Below are positions 48,218 through 58,935 of a stretch of 64,000 nt of DNA, in pieces; the first letter of the stretch is position 1, and every line of letters starts with the position of its first letter. Both the position numbers and the translations under genes were made by a program. Origin of the DNA: Arsenophonus sp046530735. GTDB taxonomy: Bacteria > Pseudomonadota > Gammaproteobacteria > Enterobacterales > Enterobacteriaceae. The DNA is taken from contig JBHEQV010000001.1 in the NCBI GenBank assembly GCA_046530735.1, positions 1 to 64,000 on the forward strand, given 5' to 3'. Below the pieces are notes generated by a model. It searched no databases, was not told the origin of the DNA, and saw nothing but the letters and a program-made list of their open reading frames with translations.

Positions 48218-49602
48218 AATTATTAATAAATCTGGTGTATGAAAATCAGATTCCGCTCCACTCTCTTATGCTTTATAAACCTATTTCCACTTTTAAATTA
48301 AACATTATCTACCACCAGGGATCAGTAAATCAAATCCCATTTAGTCAGTTCTAGCTCTTTTAAGCAGCCTGTAGCAGCTTAAATACCATTAAAAGGGTTA
48401 TTTTCTGGCTTTACGGCTTCGGATTAATAACTTTCACACTGTGTCGTAAAAGTCAATTAAATTGGATTCATCATTTTTATTAACGCGCAGTACACTAACA
48501 AGAAAGTATAGAATGCCAACAGTTCTTCTTGATCTTTTTTAACTTCCTCATCTCTTCAGGATGGCTTCGCTGAAAAGTTTACCAACAAAGCATCAAAGGA
48601 TTTATTAGCAGTATCACGACTCTCTGCTATTCAAATATCCAGCAACTTACCTTTAACTTCAGTTAATTTCCTTTGGGAAGTGAAACCAAGTATATGGATA
48701 TTTTATGTACCAAACAATGTTGGTTCTGGGTCTCTAGGAATATCTTTGCCGTTGTATTCTGCAAACAAAGTATACCGTTTACCATAGAAATAAACATTAG
48801 GAATAGAATTAAACCACGCGCTTTCGATCATCCAGAAGTTCGGACCAGTTTGCTTCTGATTCTTGATAACCATCTTCAAGTGCAAGAAGCTATTTACATC
48901 TACGCTAACTAACTCAATAACGAATAAACAGGCAAAGGAGATCAACTTGCCTAATAGAATGACATATGCCTTCAGTCAACAAGTAAATGTTATAGTGGTA
49001 TTGCTAAATCACGCAGCTAGCCTTGCTGATATTCTTCAAGGAATTGCTGTTTCAGTCTGCTGATAGTACTGCAGAAAGATCATGCGCTTCTAACCGAGAA
49101 TCGCCCCAAGAGCTTAGTGAAAATTATCAGTGAATATCCCCATAGAACAGACATGATAGCAACTCTTCGACGCTTTTGCACGCTTTAGATAAGATGACAG
49201 AAAAAAGTTGTTAAAATATATTCCGTTACTGCTGTAATTTCCTAATCTTAAGCAGTTTAATCTCAACATCACCAATAGCAGTTTATATGATTCACTATAG
49301 CAAATAATCGTTATGGACAACGGCATGATACTCGTTGATAAGATAGTATTGAACATGTTGTTGAAACTGTGATTTATAGCTTTAGCTTCAACGACAGGTG
49401 CTATCAGCTTTCTAGCATAATTACGAATTAGTTTATGCAAGTGGGATCAAACAGGTAATATCTACTTTTGCATCTATCTGTAGAGTAGACTTTTTTATGG
49501 CATATAATCTCTCTGTTATTGAAATCATCCACGAAATTAATCAACAGAATACGCCCAAACACCATGCATAAAACTCCATACACCAGTAATTAACATAACT
49601 CT
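48218..49602 (-). mobile_element. IS256-family element, full-length decayed copy
   Basis: Terminal repeats at both ends: AATTATTAATAAATCTGGTG from 48218, and CCATACACCAGTAATTAACA followed by TAACTC, ending at about 49602. The minus strand gives fragments of the mutator-type transposase. They include an open 108-codon piece (49114-49440) with RNYARKLIAPVVEAKAIN near its start, and NFVDDFNNREI further upstream. In the C-terminal half, KIANVL-like, FYAF-like and NPIES-like segments recur with stops. About 1.38 kb. Confidence 0.8.
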
Positions 49603-49639
49603 TTTCTATTAAGAAAATATGTTTATTTCTTAATAATAT

Positions 49640-50120
49640 CATCTAAACTAATAATATTGGTAATAATCTGGGCGAGAACTTTTGCAATATAAAAGGATTG
49701 CTAAAACTTATTTCTATAAAGGCATAGCTTTAATTCTATTTTCTTCGCTAGCAAATCGGGAAGTAACGACATAATAGCGACAGAAATAGCTCCTACAGTT
49801 TGTAAGTCGCGGGCGATAATGATATCTTAAAATAGTATCGTCATTGCTGTGATCACACTGTTAGTAATAATCAATTACTTACTACCAAATTGGTTAAACA
49901 TTGAACTAAATAGAATTTTATAGATAGCATAACTGATAACATAAATTTCAATAACTAGAGCAAGTAACCAATTTGTTGGCATCTTTCAGATTACGCCCAT
50001 AACTCAGTGATATATGCAATATCATACATATGACCAGCATATGTAATGTACATATCGCCAATAACTCCAAGTTGTCTTTAATTCTGTTGGTGTTATTTTA
50101 TTATTATTTATGATTTAGCT
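49640..50120 (-). pseudogene. yajR: yajR pseudogene, MFS transporter N-terminal part
   Basis: In E. coli yajR lies directly downstream of cyoE on the same strand, and a relic is found here. The minus strand from 50115 reads ITPTELKTTWSYW (family MTPGERRATWGLG), KMPTNWL with LALVIEIYVISYAIYKILF (family LIGIAIGIYGLTQAVFQIPF), then ARDLQTVGAISVAIMSLLPD (family GRALQGSGAIAAAVMALLSD) and ENRIKAMP-like (family QNRTKAMAFIGVS). At least five frame breaks occur. The C-terminal two thirds are missing beyond the IS256 left end at 49602. Confidence 0.75.
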
Positions 50121-50274
50121 AATAAGCTTTATAAGAGGATATTGTAAAATGGTTTCATTAATTCGTTAATTTATTTATTGAACAAAACATTAGTAAAATG
50201 AATAAATGAATAGAGAATTCGTTCGTATTTTAGCTGTTTTAACCATGAAACTAGTGGCAATTATCTGCTACTAC

Positions 50275-51171
50275 TCAAGATAAATTATTATTTGAAATAG
50301 ATAAAATCTGCTCAGTGACAACAGTTGAATCAATCGACATCATAACGCTGAGAGTGGTAATTGCTAGAATAGAGAATATAAACAGTTTCCTTGCCCAAAG
50401 ACGATCATCATTCTGATTTTTAAAGCCAGAAATTGCCATACCAATCCAGAATAAACTCACCGTGGCAGCTACAATAAGATATTTATAGCCGGTATAGCCA
50501 GTAATGGCTAACATTATAGTTGCCACCATAAAAGCAAGAGTATATAGAAAGATATGGGTTTTAGCGACCAATATTCCTTTAATTACTGGTAATACTGGAA
50601 TATTGGCAGTTTTATAATCCTTGAATCGAAAGATAGCAATTGCATAAGTGTGTGGTATTTGCCATAAGCTAAAGATAAATAACAGAATTAATGCTCCCAA
50701 ATCAAATTGATCAGCAACAGCGCAGTAACCAATAAGTGGCGGCGCAGCGCCTGATAAGCTGCCTATCAGAGTTCCATAAACTGATTTACGTTTCATATAG
50801 AGACTATAAATACTAACATAAATAATAAAACCGATAATAGTAAGTAATACTGCTAAGATATTGGTAGCAATATATAGTAAAGTTATACCAGAAATGCCCA
50901 GTATACTGGCATAAATTAAGCAAATTTTTGGCGCAATAAGACCTTTAACTAAAGGTCGATTTTTAGTTCTTTCCATCATTCGATCGATATCGCGATCAAT
51001 ATAATTATTAAAAACACAACCGGAAGAAACAACCAGAGATACACCGAGTAATGTAGCAATGAATAAAGAATAATCTATTGTACCTTTAGCTGCGAGCATA
51101 AATCCGCCAATAATAGAAATTAAATTTCCGAAAACAATGCCTGGTTTGGTCACTAGTAGATATTGCTTCAT
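50275..51171 (-). CDS. cyoE: Protoheme IX farnesyltransferase (heme O synthase)
   Basis: A 298-residue polytopic membrane enzyme (E. coli CyoE 296) that farnesylates heme B to heme O, the high-spin heme of cytochrome bo3. The UbiA-family signature is kept: NNYIDRDIDRMMERTKNRPL (the NDxxDxxxD-type diphosphate-binding motif) and the second loop with YKTANIPVLPVIKG. There are about eight or nine hydrophobic segments. It is the last gene of cyoABCDE, 16 bp after cyoD. Its farnesyl diphosphate donor would come from the ispA product encoded nearby. Intact and of normal length. Confidence 0.97.
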   Translation of the reverse strand: MKQYLLVTKPGIVFGNLISIIGGFMLAAKGTIDYSLFIATLLGVSLVVSSGCVFNNYIDRDIDRMMERTKNRPLVKGLIAPKICLIYASILGISGITLLYIATNILAVLLTIIGFIIYVSIYSLYMKRKSVYGTLIGSLSGAAPPLIGYCAVADQFDLGALILLFIFSLWQIPHTYAIAIFRFKDYKTANIPVLPVIKGILVAKTHIFLYTLAFMVATIMLAITGYTGYKYLIVAATVSLFWIGMAISGFKNQNDDRLWARKLFIFSILAITTLSVMMSIDSTVVTEQILSISNNNLS

Positions 51172-51187
51172 TTAGATAGATAACTCT

Positions 51188-51520
51188 TTAATCAAGCATC
51201 ATATTGATGCTCAAGTTATACATTATCCACAGCGAACCAATAACAATAATGGCAATTATAAGTATTGTGAACAGGAAGACAACCAGATTCCAACTGTTAT
51301 CTGAAGAGGTGTTCATATGTAAGAAACAGATAAGATGCACCAGGATCTGAGCAATTGCCGTACCAATAACTATCCATAGAATGATGTCATGAGATATAGT
51401 GCCATTTTTTACCATCCAAAAAGGGACGACTGTTAAAATAACGGAGAGTATAAAACCGATTAAATAGCTCTTCATACTACCATGACTAGCACCAAAGTTC
51501 GGTGTATTTGTGTAATTCAT
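51188..51520 (-). CDS. cyoD: Cytochrome bo3 oxidase subunit IV
   Basis: A 110-residue small subunit (E. coli CyoD 109) with three membrane segments. Conserved features are GSMKSYLIGFILSVILTVVP at the first helix, the HLICFLHMNTSS stretch and the C-terminal LWIMYNLSINMM. It assists CuB incorporation and stability of subunit I. The start codon overlaps the cyoC stop by four bases, indicating coupled translation. Confidence 0.96.
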   Translation of the reverse strand: MNYTNTPNFGASHGSMKSYLIGFILSVILTVVPFWMVKNGTISHDIILWIVIGTAIAQILVHLICFLHMNTSSDNSWNLVVFLFTILIIAIIVIGSLWIMYNLSINMMLD

Positions 51521-52134
51521 AGAAGGACTCCTAACAAATAAACAACACTAAATACGCAAATCCAAACAACATCTAAGAAGTGCCAAAAAAGACTTAAACA
51601 ACTTAAACGGGTTTGATTAACAACAGTAAGCCCATGACGTGATATATGGATTATCATTATAATAATCCAGGCTAAACCAAAGCTTACATGGATACCGTGT
51701 GTGCTAATTAGCGTAAAGAAAGCAGATAGAAAAGCGCTGCGATCAGGCCCATAACCTTTAGAAATAAGCTCATTCAATTCATAAATTTCCATGATAACAA
51801 AGGTGAATCCAAGTAAAAAAGTAATTAATAGCCATAACTTAACTAAATTTATTTTTTGCTTATACATCGCAATCATAACAAATCCATAAGCGATACTACT
51901 AAACAATAAAAGAAAGGTTTCGAGTAAGACAAAATTGAGATTAAAAATATCCTTTCCTATCGGGCCGTTGGCAGTGCCATTAACCAGAACAACATAGGTA
52001 GCAAACAGGCAAGCAAACAGGATTAAATCGCTCATTAAATAGATCCAAAAACCAAATATTTTTGTTGCACCTATATTATATTCTCTATTATTTTCATGGG
52101 AAATATGTTGATTAATTATTGGATTAGTTGACAT
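51517..52134 (-). CDS. cyoC: Cytochrome bo3 oxidase subunit III
   Basis: A 205-residue membrane protein (E. coli CyoC 204) of the heme-copper oxidase subunit III family, with five hydrophobic helices. Matches include KIFGFWIYLMSDLILFACLF, ATYVVL, YGPDRSAFLSAFFTLISTHG and IHVSFGLAWI, and the C-terminal FWHFLDVVWICVFSVVYLLG. It has no redox centre and stabilises subunit I. Its start overlaps the end of cyoB by 11 bases, part of the tight cyo operon packing. Confidence 0.97.
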   Translation of the reverse strand: MSTNPIINQHISHENNREYNIGATKIFGFWIYLMSDLILFACLFATYVVLVNGTANGPIGKDIFNLNFVLLETFLLLFSSIAYGFVMIAMYKQKINLVKLWLLITFLLGFTFVIMEIYELNELISKGYGPDRSAFLSAFFTLISTHGIHVSFGLAWIIIMIIHISRHGLTVVNQTRLSCLSLFWHFLDVVWICVFSVVYLLGVLL

Positions 52135-54121
52135 GATGAATACCTGTTTTTTTTAGTTCATCGTAATACTGATTTTCAATATGTTTAATTTCTTCTACAG
52201 AGATATAATAATCAATGTTATTATCAAAACTTTTAGCAATCCAGCTGACAATAATACCCACAAAGCCAATAATTGCTAGCCACCAAATATGCCAGATCAT
52301 AGCAAAACCGAAGATCAAACAAAATACTGAGATAATTATCCCGACAGAAGTATTTTTTGGCATATGAATAGGTTCATATTTAGTTGGTTGTTGATATGCA
52401 ATTTCTTCTTCCTTCACTTTCGTATTCCACCAAGCATCACGTGTATTAACTTGTGGCTCTTTAGCGAAGTTATAGAAAGGCGCTGGAGATGATGTTGACC
52501 ATTCTAATGTACGACCATCCCATGGATCGCCGCTGAAATCGCGATTTTTATGGCGATCACGAACACTAACAATTATTTGAATAACTTGGCAAATGATTCC
52601 GATAGCGATAAGCGCAACACCGAGTGAAGCGACTATTAGCATTGGATGATATTGTGGATCAATATTTTGACTTAAACGACGAGTCATACCCATGAAACCC
52701 AGTATATAAAGCGGCATAAACGCGATAAAGAAACCGCTAATCCAAAACCAGAAAGCACGAACACCCCATTTTTCATTTAATATAAAACCAAATGCTTTTG
52801 GAAACCAGTATGTCATACCAGCAAAGCAACCAAAGACCACCCCGCCAATAATGACATTATGAAAATGGGCAATTAAAAATAAACTATTGTGCAGAACAAA
52901 ATTTGCACCGGGAATGGCCAGCAATACGCCAGTCATTCCGCCAATTGAGAAAGTAACAATAAAACCAATAGTCCAGAGCATTGGTGTTTTAAATTCGATA
53001 CGGCCATGGTACATGGTAAATAACCAGTTGAATATTTTTACTCCAGTTGGAATAGCAATAATCATAGTAGCTATACCGAAGAAGGCATTAACATTTGCTC
53101 CACCTCCCATTGTAAAGAAGTGATGTAACCAGACGACAAATGACATCACGGTAATAACAATTGTTGCCCATACCAGAGACGTATAACCAAATAAACATTT
53201 CTTACAGAAAGTTGCTGTAACTTCCGAAAATATACCAAAAATAGGTAATACTAATATATAAACTTCAGGATGCCCCCAAGCCCAGACCAAATTAATATAC
53301 ATCATCATATTGCCGCCCATTTCATTAGTGAAAAAATGGGTCCCTAAATATCTATCAAGTGTGAGTAGTGCAATAGTAACAGTTAGGATAGGAAAAGCTT
53401 GAATAATCAGTATATTAGTACAAATAGCTGTCCAGGTAAAAACAGGCATTTTCATCATTGACATGCCAGATGCCCGCATCCTAAGAATGGTAGTAAAAAA
53501 GTTTATACCAGTTAGGGTTGTGCCAATTCCTGAAATTTGTAAACTCCATATCCAATAATCAACCCCTACACCAGGGTTGTATTCCTTACCTGATAATGGA
53601 GGGTAAGCTAACCAACCAGTCTGAGCAAATTCACCAATACCTAATGACAAGTTAATTAAGATAACGCCAACCACAAATAACCAAAAACTGAGAGAATTTA
53701 AAAATGGAAAGGCCAAATCGCGAGCACCAATTTGTAATGGCACGACTAAATTCATTAAGCCAACCACGAAAGGTGTTGCCATGAAAAAAATCATGATAAC
53801 ACCATGAGCGGTAAAAACTTGATCATAATGATGAGGTGGTAAAAAACCGACTTCACCAGATGAAGCTAATGCTTGTTGACCTCGCATCATGATTGCATCA
53901 GCAAAACCCCGTAATAGCATCACCATGGCAACAATAATATACATAATACCAATTTTTTTATGATCTACACTAGTTAACCATTCACTCCACAGCCATTTCC
54001 ATTTGCCGAAATAAGTGATAACTCCTAAAATAGTGATACTAGCTAACAAAATACAAATCACAGTAATGACAATAATTGGCTCGTGAATAGGGATTGAATC
54101 GAATGTTAATTTACCAAACAT
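52124..54121 (-). CDS. cyoB: Cytochrome bo3 ubiquinol oxidase subunit I
   Basis: A 665-residue catalytic subunit (E. coli CyoB 663) that oxidises ubiquinol, reduces oxygen to water and pumps protons across the inner membrane. All metal ligands can be placed: the low-spin heme His in VFTAHGVIMIFF, the CuB His and cross-linked Tyr in WAWGHPEVYILVLP, the CuB pair in VVWLHHFFTMG, and the two heme ligands in LIAHFHNVIIGG. The quinol-site stretch LLRGFADAIMMRGQQALAS keeps the Arg and Asp. Fifteen or so hydrophobic segments are present. It sits five bases after cyoA. The complete cofactor set argues for an active oxidase and an oxygen-respiring life style. Confidence 0.98.
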   Translation of the reverse strand: MFGKLTFDSIPIHEPIIVITVICILLASITILGVITYFGKWKWLWSEWLTSVDHKKIGIMYIIVAMVMLLRGFADAIMMRGQQALASSGEVGFLPPHHYDQVFTAHGVIMIFFMATPFVVGLMNLVVPLQIGARDLAFPFLNSLSFWLFVVGVILINLSLGIGEFAQTGWLAYPPLSGKEYNPGVGVDYWIWSLQISGIGTTLTGINFFTTILRMRASGMSMMKMPVFTWTAICTNILIIQAFPILTVTIALLTLDRYLGTHFFTNEMGGNMMMYINLVWAWGHPEVYILVLPIFGIFSEVTATFCKKCLFGYTSLVWATIVITVMSFVVWLHHFFTMGGGANVNAFFGIATMIIAIPTGVKIFNWLFTMYHGRIEFKTPMLWTIGFIVTFSIGGMTGVLLAIPGANFVLHNSLFLIAHFHNVIIGGVVFGCFAGMTYWFPKAFGFILNEKWGVRAFWFWISGFFIAFMPLYILGFMGMTRRLSQNIDPQYHPMLIVASLGVALIAIGIICQVIQIIVSVRDRHKNRDFSGDPWDGRTLEWSTSSPAPFYNFAKEPQVNTRDAWWNTKVKEEEIAYQQPTKYEPIHMPKNTSVGIIISVFCLIFGFAMIWHIWWLAIIGFVGIIVSWIAKSFDNNIDYYISVEEIKHIENQYYDELKKTGIHHVN

Positions 54122-54126
54122 ACTAT

Positions 54127-55074
54127 TTATTCCTTAGCATCGATATGAGCAGAGTGGTTTATATATATTGATTGATTTCTAGATATTTCATGTTCGGTTT
54201 TGTTAGCATCATTGCAATGATGTTCGTGGCCGAATTTTAATATTAGTTCTTCATAGAGGTTTGGTTTTATGCTTGAAAAATAGGTAACTGGAACATTATG
54301 AGTAGGTTTAGCTATTTGGTTAAATGTAGCCATGCTATCTAACATTTTGCTAGATGCTTTTACTTTTTGCACCCATTTATCAAAAATTACTGAATTAGGC
54401 GTTGCAATCACATTAAATTTCATGTCTGAAAAGCCATGACCGGCATAGCTTGATGAGAAACCTTTATAGGTACCAGGTTTATTAGCAATTAAGTGAAGCT
54501 TCGTTTGCATACCAGCCATCGCATAAATTTGACCACCAAGTGCGGGGATAAAAAAAGAATTCATCACTGACTCAGCTGTTACTCTAAAGTTAATTGGCAC
54601 GCCGACAGGAATAGCGATTTCATTAATGGTAGCGATATTCTCTTTTGGATAAATAAATATCCATTTCCAATCGGTAGAAATGACCTGAATAGTAATTGGT
54701 TTTTTATCACTTTCTAATGATTTATAAGGATCCAATTGATGAGCGGTTTTCCAGGTGATCACGGCAAGAATAATGATAATGATGATAGGAACTGTCCAAC
54801 AAACTAACTCAATTTTTCTTGAATATGCCCAATCTGGCCAGTAGGTTGCTTGTTTGTTACTTGCTCGATATTTTCTGGCAAAGATAATAGCCATAAAAAT
54901 AACTGGAATAACAACAATTAACATTAAACTAAGCGCAGTAAGTATCAATTTTTTTTGTTCTATACCAATGGCACCCTTGGGATCCATTAATACCATATTG
55001 CAACCAGTTAGCAAGAAAAAAATAACAAGCAGTGAAATGATTTCAATGCTTCCTTTATATTTTATAAGTCTCAT
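54127..55074 (-). CDS. cyoA: Cytochrome bo3 ubiquinol oxidase subunit II, lipoprotein
   Basis: A 315-residue lipoprotein (E. coli CyoA is also 315). The N-terminal signal ends in the lipobox LLTGC with the acceptor Cys at residue 25. Two membrane helices follow, then a periplasmic cupredoxin-like domain that, as in the family, lacks CuA ligands (STDWKWIFIYPKENIATINE, AESVMNSFFIPALGGQIYAM, AGHGFSDMKF). It opens the cyoABCDE operon. Only 158 bp separate its ATG from the left end of an IS256 copy, so the operon promoter must lie within this short leader or inside the IS. Confidence 0.97.
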   Translation of the reverse strand: MRLIKYKGSIEIISLLVIFFLLTGCNMVLMDPKGAIGIEQKKLILTALSLMLIVVIPVIFMAIIFARKYRASNKQATYWPDWAYSRKIELVCWTVPIIIIIILAVITWKTAHQLDPYKSLESDKKPITIQVISTDWKWIFIYPKENIATINEIAIPVGVPINFRVTAESVMNSFFIPALGGQIYAMAGMQTKLHLIANKPGTYKGFSSSYAGHGFSDMKFNVIATPNSVIFDKWVQKVKASSKMLDSMATFNQIAKPTHNVPVTYFSSIKPNLYEELILKFGHEHHCNDANKTEHEISRNQSIYINHSAHIDAKE

Positions 55075-55232
55075 TTAGCGATCCCAAATGAAAAGATAAT
55101 TATTGTCGTTTGTTCAGCATTCATTTTACGCTAAGGTTATATTAGTGTAAACAATTGTAAGGCGCATAAATATAATTCTTATTACTTTCTGTTAAAATGA
55201 TCAGATGCAAAATTGAATTCATTATATAATAG
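55075..55232 (-). promoter_or_regulatory. Leader of the cyo operon
   Basis: The 158 bp between cyoA and an IS256 left end must hold the native promoter if it survives. TATAAT-like and TTGACA-like hexamers are common in this AT-rich stretch and I could not choose a convincing pair. No clear ArcA, FNR or Fur operator was seen. Called only because an intact five-gene operon starts here. Confidence 0.35.
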
Positions 55233-56627
55233 TGAGTTATATTCATTTATGATATATGAAGTTTCGGAGATAGTGGTGTATCCTGATGATTGATTTCGTG
55301 AATGATTTCAATAACAGAGAGATGATATACCATGAAAAGGCTATTCTACAAGAATCTGTGAAACTAAATATTATCTGCAATCACTTACATAAACGCGTCC
55401 TTAATAATGGCAGGTATGTGATAGATACCGCTGCTGAAGGTGTGCTTGAAGCCATGCTGCGATAATCTGCTCAGCGATGCCTTTTATCGACGTGGTTATA
55501 TCATCGTCCGTAACAGTTATTTGTTACAGCGAACTATACAGACTTTTTTGTGGGGGTATTTAACGATATTGAGATTAAAGTGCTTAAGGTAAGAGGGATT
55601 GCAGTAGCAACGGAATATGCTTCAACAGTTCATTGCTACCGTCTTATCTGAAACGCGCAAAACGTCGAAGGCTGGTACCATGGCTTTTGTACCTACAAGG
55701 CATCTTCATCGGTGATTTTTTGAAGCTTTGAGCTGCTTTTCGGTGAAAAGCACATGATATTCTTGTTAAGTGCTATCAACAGATTGAAACAACGATAGCT
55801 TGAAGAGCATAAGCAATGATAAATGTGTGATTTAAGTGATATACCTATATTTATTTCTTAACTGATAGTATAATCGTCCTATCAGGCAAGATGATCACCT
55901 TTGCCTGCTGTTCATTATCGGCGTCACTACGCATTGATGTAAGGAGCTAGCTGCGCTTAAAGAGGGTTATTGAAAGTCAGAATCAAGCTAAAAATAACTT
56001 TTTAATGGCTAACGAGCGCGTGACTTAACCATATTCTCAGACTTGCTACGAGAAATGGTGTTTGGTTTTTCTTTTGATTGTAATAGCAAAAAACTATTCC
56101 TGTGGATGCAAGACCAATGTTGTTTGGTAGATAAAATATCTTATATCCTACATATATTCTCCAAAGGTATGTAAGCGAAAGTTAATGCTGAGTTGCTGGA
56201 TAGATATGGCTAACAAAAAACTACGATACCGCTAACAAAGCCTTTTATACTTTATTGGTAATATTTTAACGTATCTTCCTAATGATGAAGAAGATGAAAA
56301 AAAAAGCGAAAAGAAACTGCTGGCATTCTATGGCTTCCCATCAACGCACTGGGAATCATTAAGAACGACGAATCCGATTTAGTAGGATTTTGAATAATGA
56401 GGTTAAACTATAGAAGTTTAAAACTGTAGCGCTAGAAAAGCAACTCTTTTAATTACATTTAATCTTCTCTAATTTTCGTAGAAAATTGTAATTAGTTAAA
56501 AAAGGAGGAGAAGGACTTCATTTTACTGGTAAATAAAACGTCCAATTTAAAGATGGAAAATATATTTATAATTATCAGAGTGAAATGTAGTTTGATCACC
56601 ACCATGCAATAATTTTCTAATAACTTT
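55233..56627 (+). mobile_element. IS256-family element, full-length decayed copy
   Basis: The left terminal repeat GAGTTATATTCATTTATGAT begins at 55233 and the right one (ATGCAATAATTTTCTAATAACTT) ends near 56627. The plus strand first reads MIDFVNDFNNREMIYHEK and LHKRVLNNGRYVIDTAAEG, then broken pieces of the mutator core: a YLQGIFIGDF-like segment, a TFACC segment, YIFSKG-like, KAELLD-like and AGILWLPINALGII. Frameshifts and stops are numerous. It separates the cyo operon from the decayed secretion locus. Confidence 0.8.
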
Positions 56628-58935
56628 CTTCTTATTTATGAAATAAGGTACTTTCACCAAAAAGTGATTTGTTCTGAAAATAGGAATTACTTAGGATATC
56701 ATTTAATTATGAATCGCATGAAATACTTGAAGCAGCGACAAATCAGTTTCATAGCCAGACTGATATGCGCTCATTTAAAATATACTTGGTGACTTTTTAT
56801 ATCCACAATGTGCAAAAGTACCACTATTTATTACATAAAATATCTGATAATTCTAATACCTATGAAATCAGTCATCTTTACTATTCCTCTCTCGAAGAGA
56901 GACCATATTCCGTCGCAATAGCTTATTTTTATAGCTTACTCCACCTACTGTTGATAGGGCTTCCGTTTTAAAAAGAGGGAAAAAAATTAAATAGGAATAG
57001 AAGTTATATGATCTCGATGTGGCATTGAGAGAGATGTCAGAAATCAAAGTATTATTCGATATCGTACTTTATTGTTATGGAGCACCTCAGGTATTGAGTT
57101 TTTTTGAAAATTAATCGGTTTTTTGTTATTAACTGATTTTTATAAATATTTTTTAATATATGAATGGCGTAATGGTAGAATTACCCGTCTATACTCCTGG
57201 TTATACGGAGATTAGATCAGCGACGCTGTTTTTCAATTGAATCTAGGAATATTAATCATATATGAATACCAAGTATTATTTTCACAGTTTAAAGTCAAGA
57301 AGTTTTCAAAAAAATAGAAACTAAGATGATGAATAACATTGTTTTATGTTTTCTATGATTAGATAATTATATAATCCTATACTTGCATATCCAGGAATGA
57401 AGCGCGAAAAACCCTTAATTTGTTAATGTCAGTGAAAATCGTCTATGATGGTCGCTACTATTTTTCATTTATGATTTATGCTAATTCTCTGTAAAGGACT
57501 GGTGACTGATACTTAGGAAGTCTGTAATGCTATGAGTAATATTGGTATTACTCTAATTCTGGCAGAATTATTATTATCAGCGGTGTATATATGTCCAGCA
57601 TCCAGGAAATTATTTTTTCACCACCCTAAAAGAAAAACTTAGCAGTCAAATTTCGTAGAAATAGCGATGCCGCATAATTTTATCCAGGTAAGCACAATAG
57701 AATAACTTAAGGAAATGTAATGCTGTTTTTACGTAAACCTGTGCTTGATGAGGTATTATTCTTAATGTACTTAACACGCTTTAGATGATAAGGATTAATT
57801 TAATGAGAAAATTCTATGATTACAGAACTTTTTTGTCAATTTTTGATAAAAACCATAATAATTACGTTCCTTCAAATATGCAATAAAAATATGCGTTTCC
57901 GAAAATTTTTCGCCGACTATAAAAACTAAAACGACTGACGAGCATTTATCTAGATAAAGATCTCTGGGCAAAATAAAATCTAGGCGCTTAAGAGTGCTGT
58001 TATTAGCAGGTTTAGTGGTAAGTTTAGGATATGAAATACGCTTTCTCTTATGCACAAGAAATACAATCTTAACTTCATTAAGTAACTAATGAAACACTGT
58101 GTATCCATAAATGAGTAACTATCATGGAGTGCAGGAAGATACCAATTGAGCTATCAGCTTAATATCGTTATGAACGATGAATCGGTGATTGTTTTTTGTT
58201 ATTACCTGTCTTATGGAATAATTGGCGGAATCGGACCCCCATTAAGGAATGCATAAGGAAAATGAGCTAAATATCCGGGTTCTTATAGTGAGAAAAGGCA
58301 GCTATTTTGACTGGGTGTTCAATAAGTATGCTAATATGTTCGATATATAAGCCACTTTGATAACTTTGGTATCGATGAGACGGATTTTCTGGATAATGTT
58401 GATATACGTGCCGATATCGTTTTACTTACTTACCTCATAACCAACCATAATTAAGAGCTGTCATCTCTTTATTTTCATGAATAAATTCTGAAAATAGATT
58501 ATAAACCCTGTATTCAAGGAATTTACCTATACCAAGCTAAAAAACTATCTCTAATTAAATGGAATGGTGGTTATCACTACCCAATCTTCATCTGAAATTA
58601 TTAAGGATAAAATTCATCCTGTGGTTATTTGAGAACAGTGCGCGGTACATAAATTTTAACGACTAATCCGATGATAGATTGAAAGGATTTTATCGATGGT
58701 ATAAAATTGAGCTACAAGTGTTTGATATTTTAAAAAGACTAAAATTCACAATCTTGTCAATATGTTGTTGTAAAATACAGATCAAGCGCAACAATGGAAA
58801 ATATATAAAGTAATGAGTGGTGATGCCACAATCTTGAAATCTTTGAATCACTTTACAGAATAAGGCAGGTAACATCATGAATAGCTGAATAACTTATCTT
58901 CCTAAAGCATTTTGATATAATTAATATGGTGATAT
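56628..58935 (+). other. Unresolved 2.3 kb upstream of virB5, possible virB4 relic
   Basis: The stretch lies where virB4 (about 2.4 kb in complete loci) would be expected. Near its end the plus strand reads DQAQQWKIYKVMSGDATILK and SLNHFTE, loosely like the VirB4 C-terminal end (x-V-L-S-G-T-x-D-N-x-x-L-L). Earlier pieces such as FDNFGIDETDFLDNVDIRAD near 58350 and MNGVMVELPVYTPGYTEIRS near 57165 are clear open stretches that I could not place in a family. No Walker A motif was found. The virB4 idea rests mainly on position. Confidence 0.3.

Noticed and set aside
49114..49440. A 108-codon open frame as a possible independent gene
   Set aside because: It is a surviving in-frame piece of the IS256 transposase pseudogene, aligned with the other copies.
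57160..57240. A possible tRNA-like stretch (ATGGCGTAATGGTAGAATTA)
   Set aside because: The GGTAGAA resembles a D-arm, but no cloverleaf, T-loop consensus or CCA end can be drawn.
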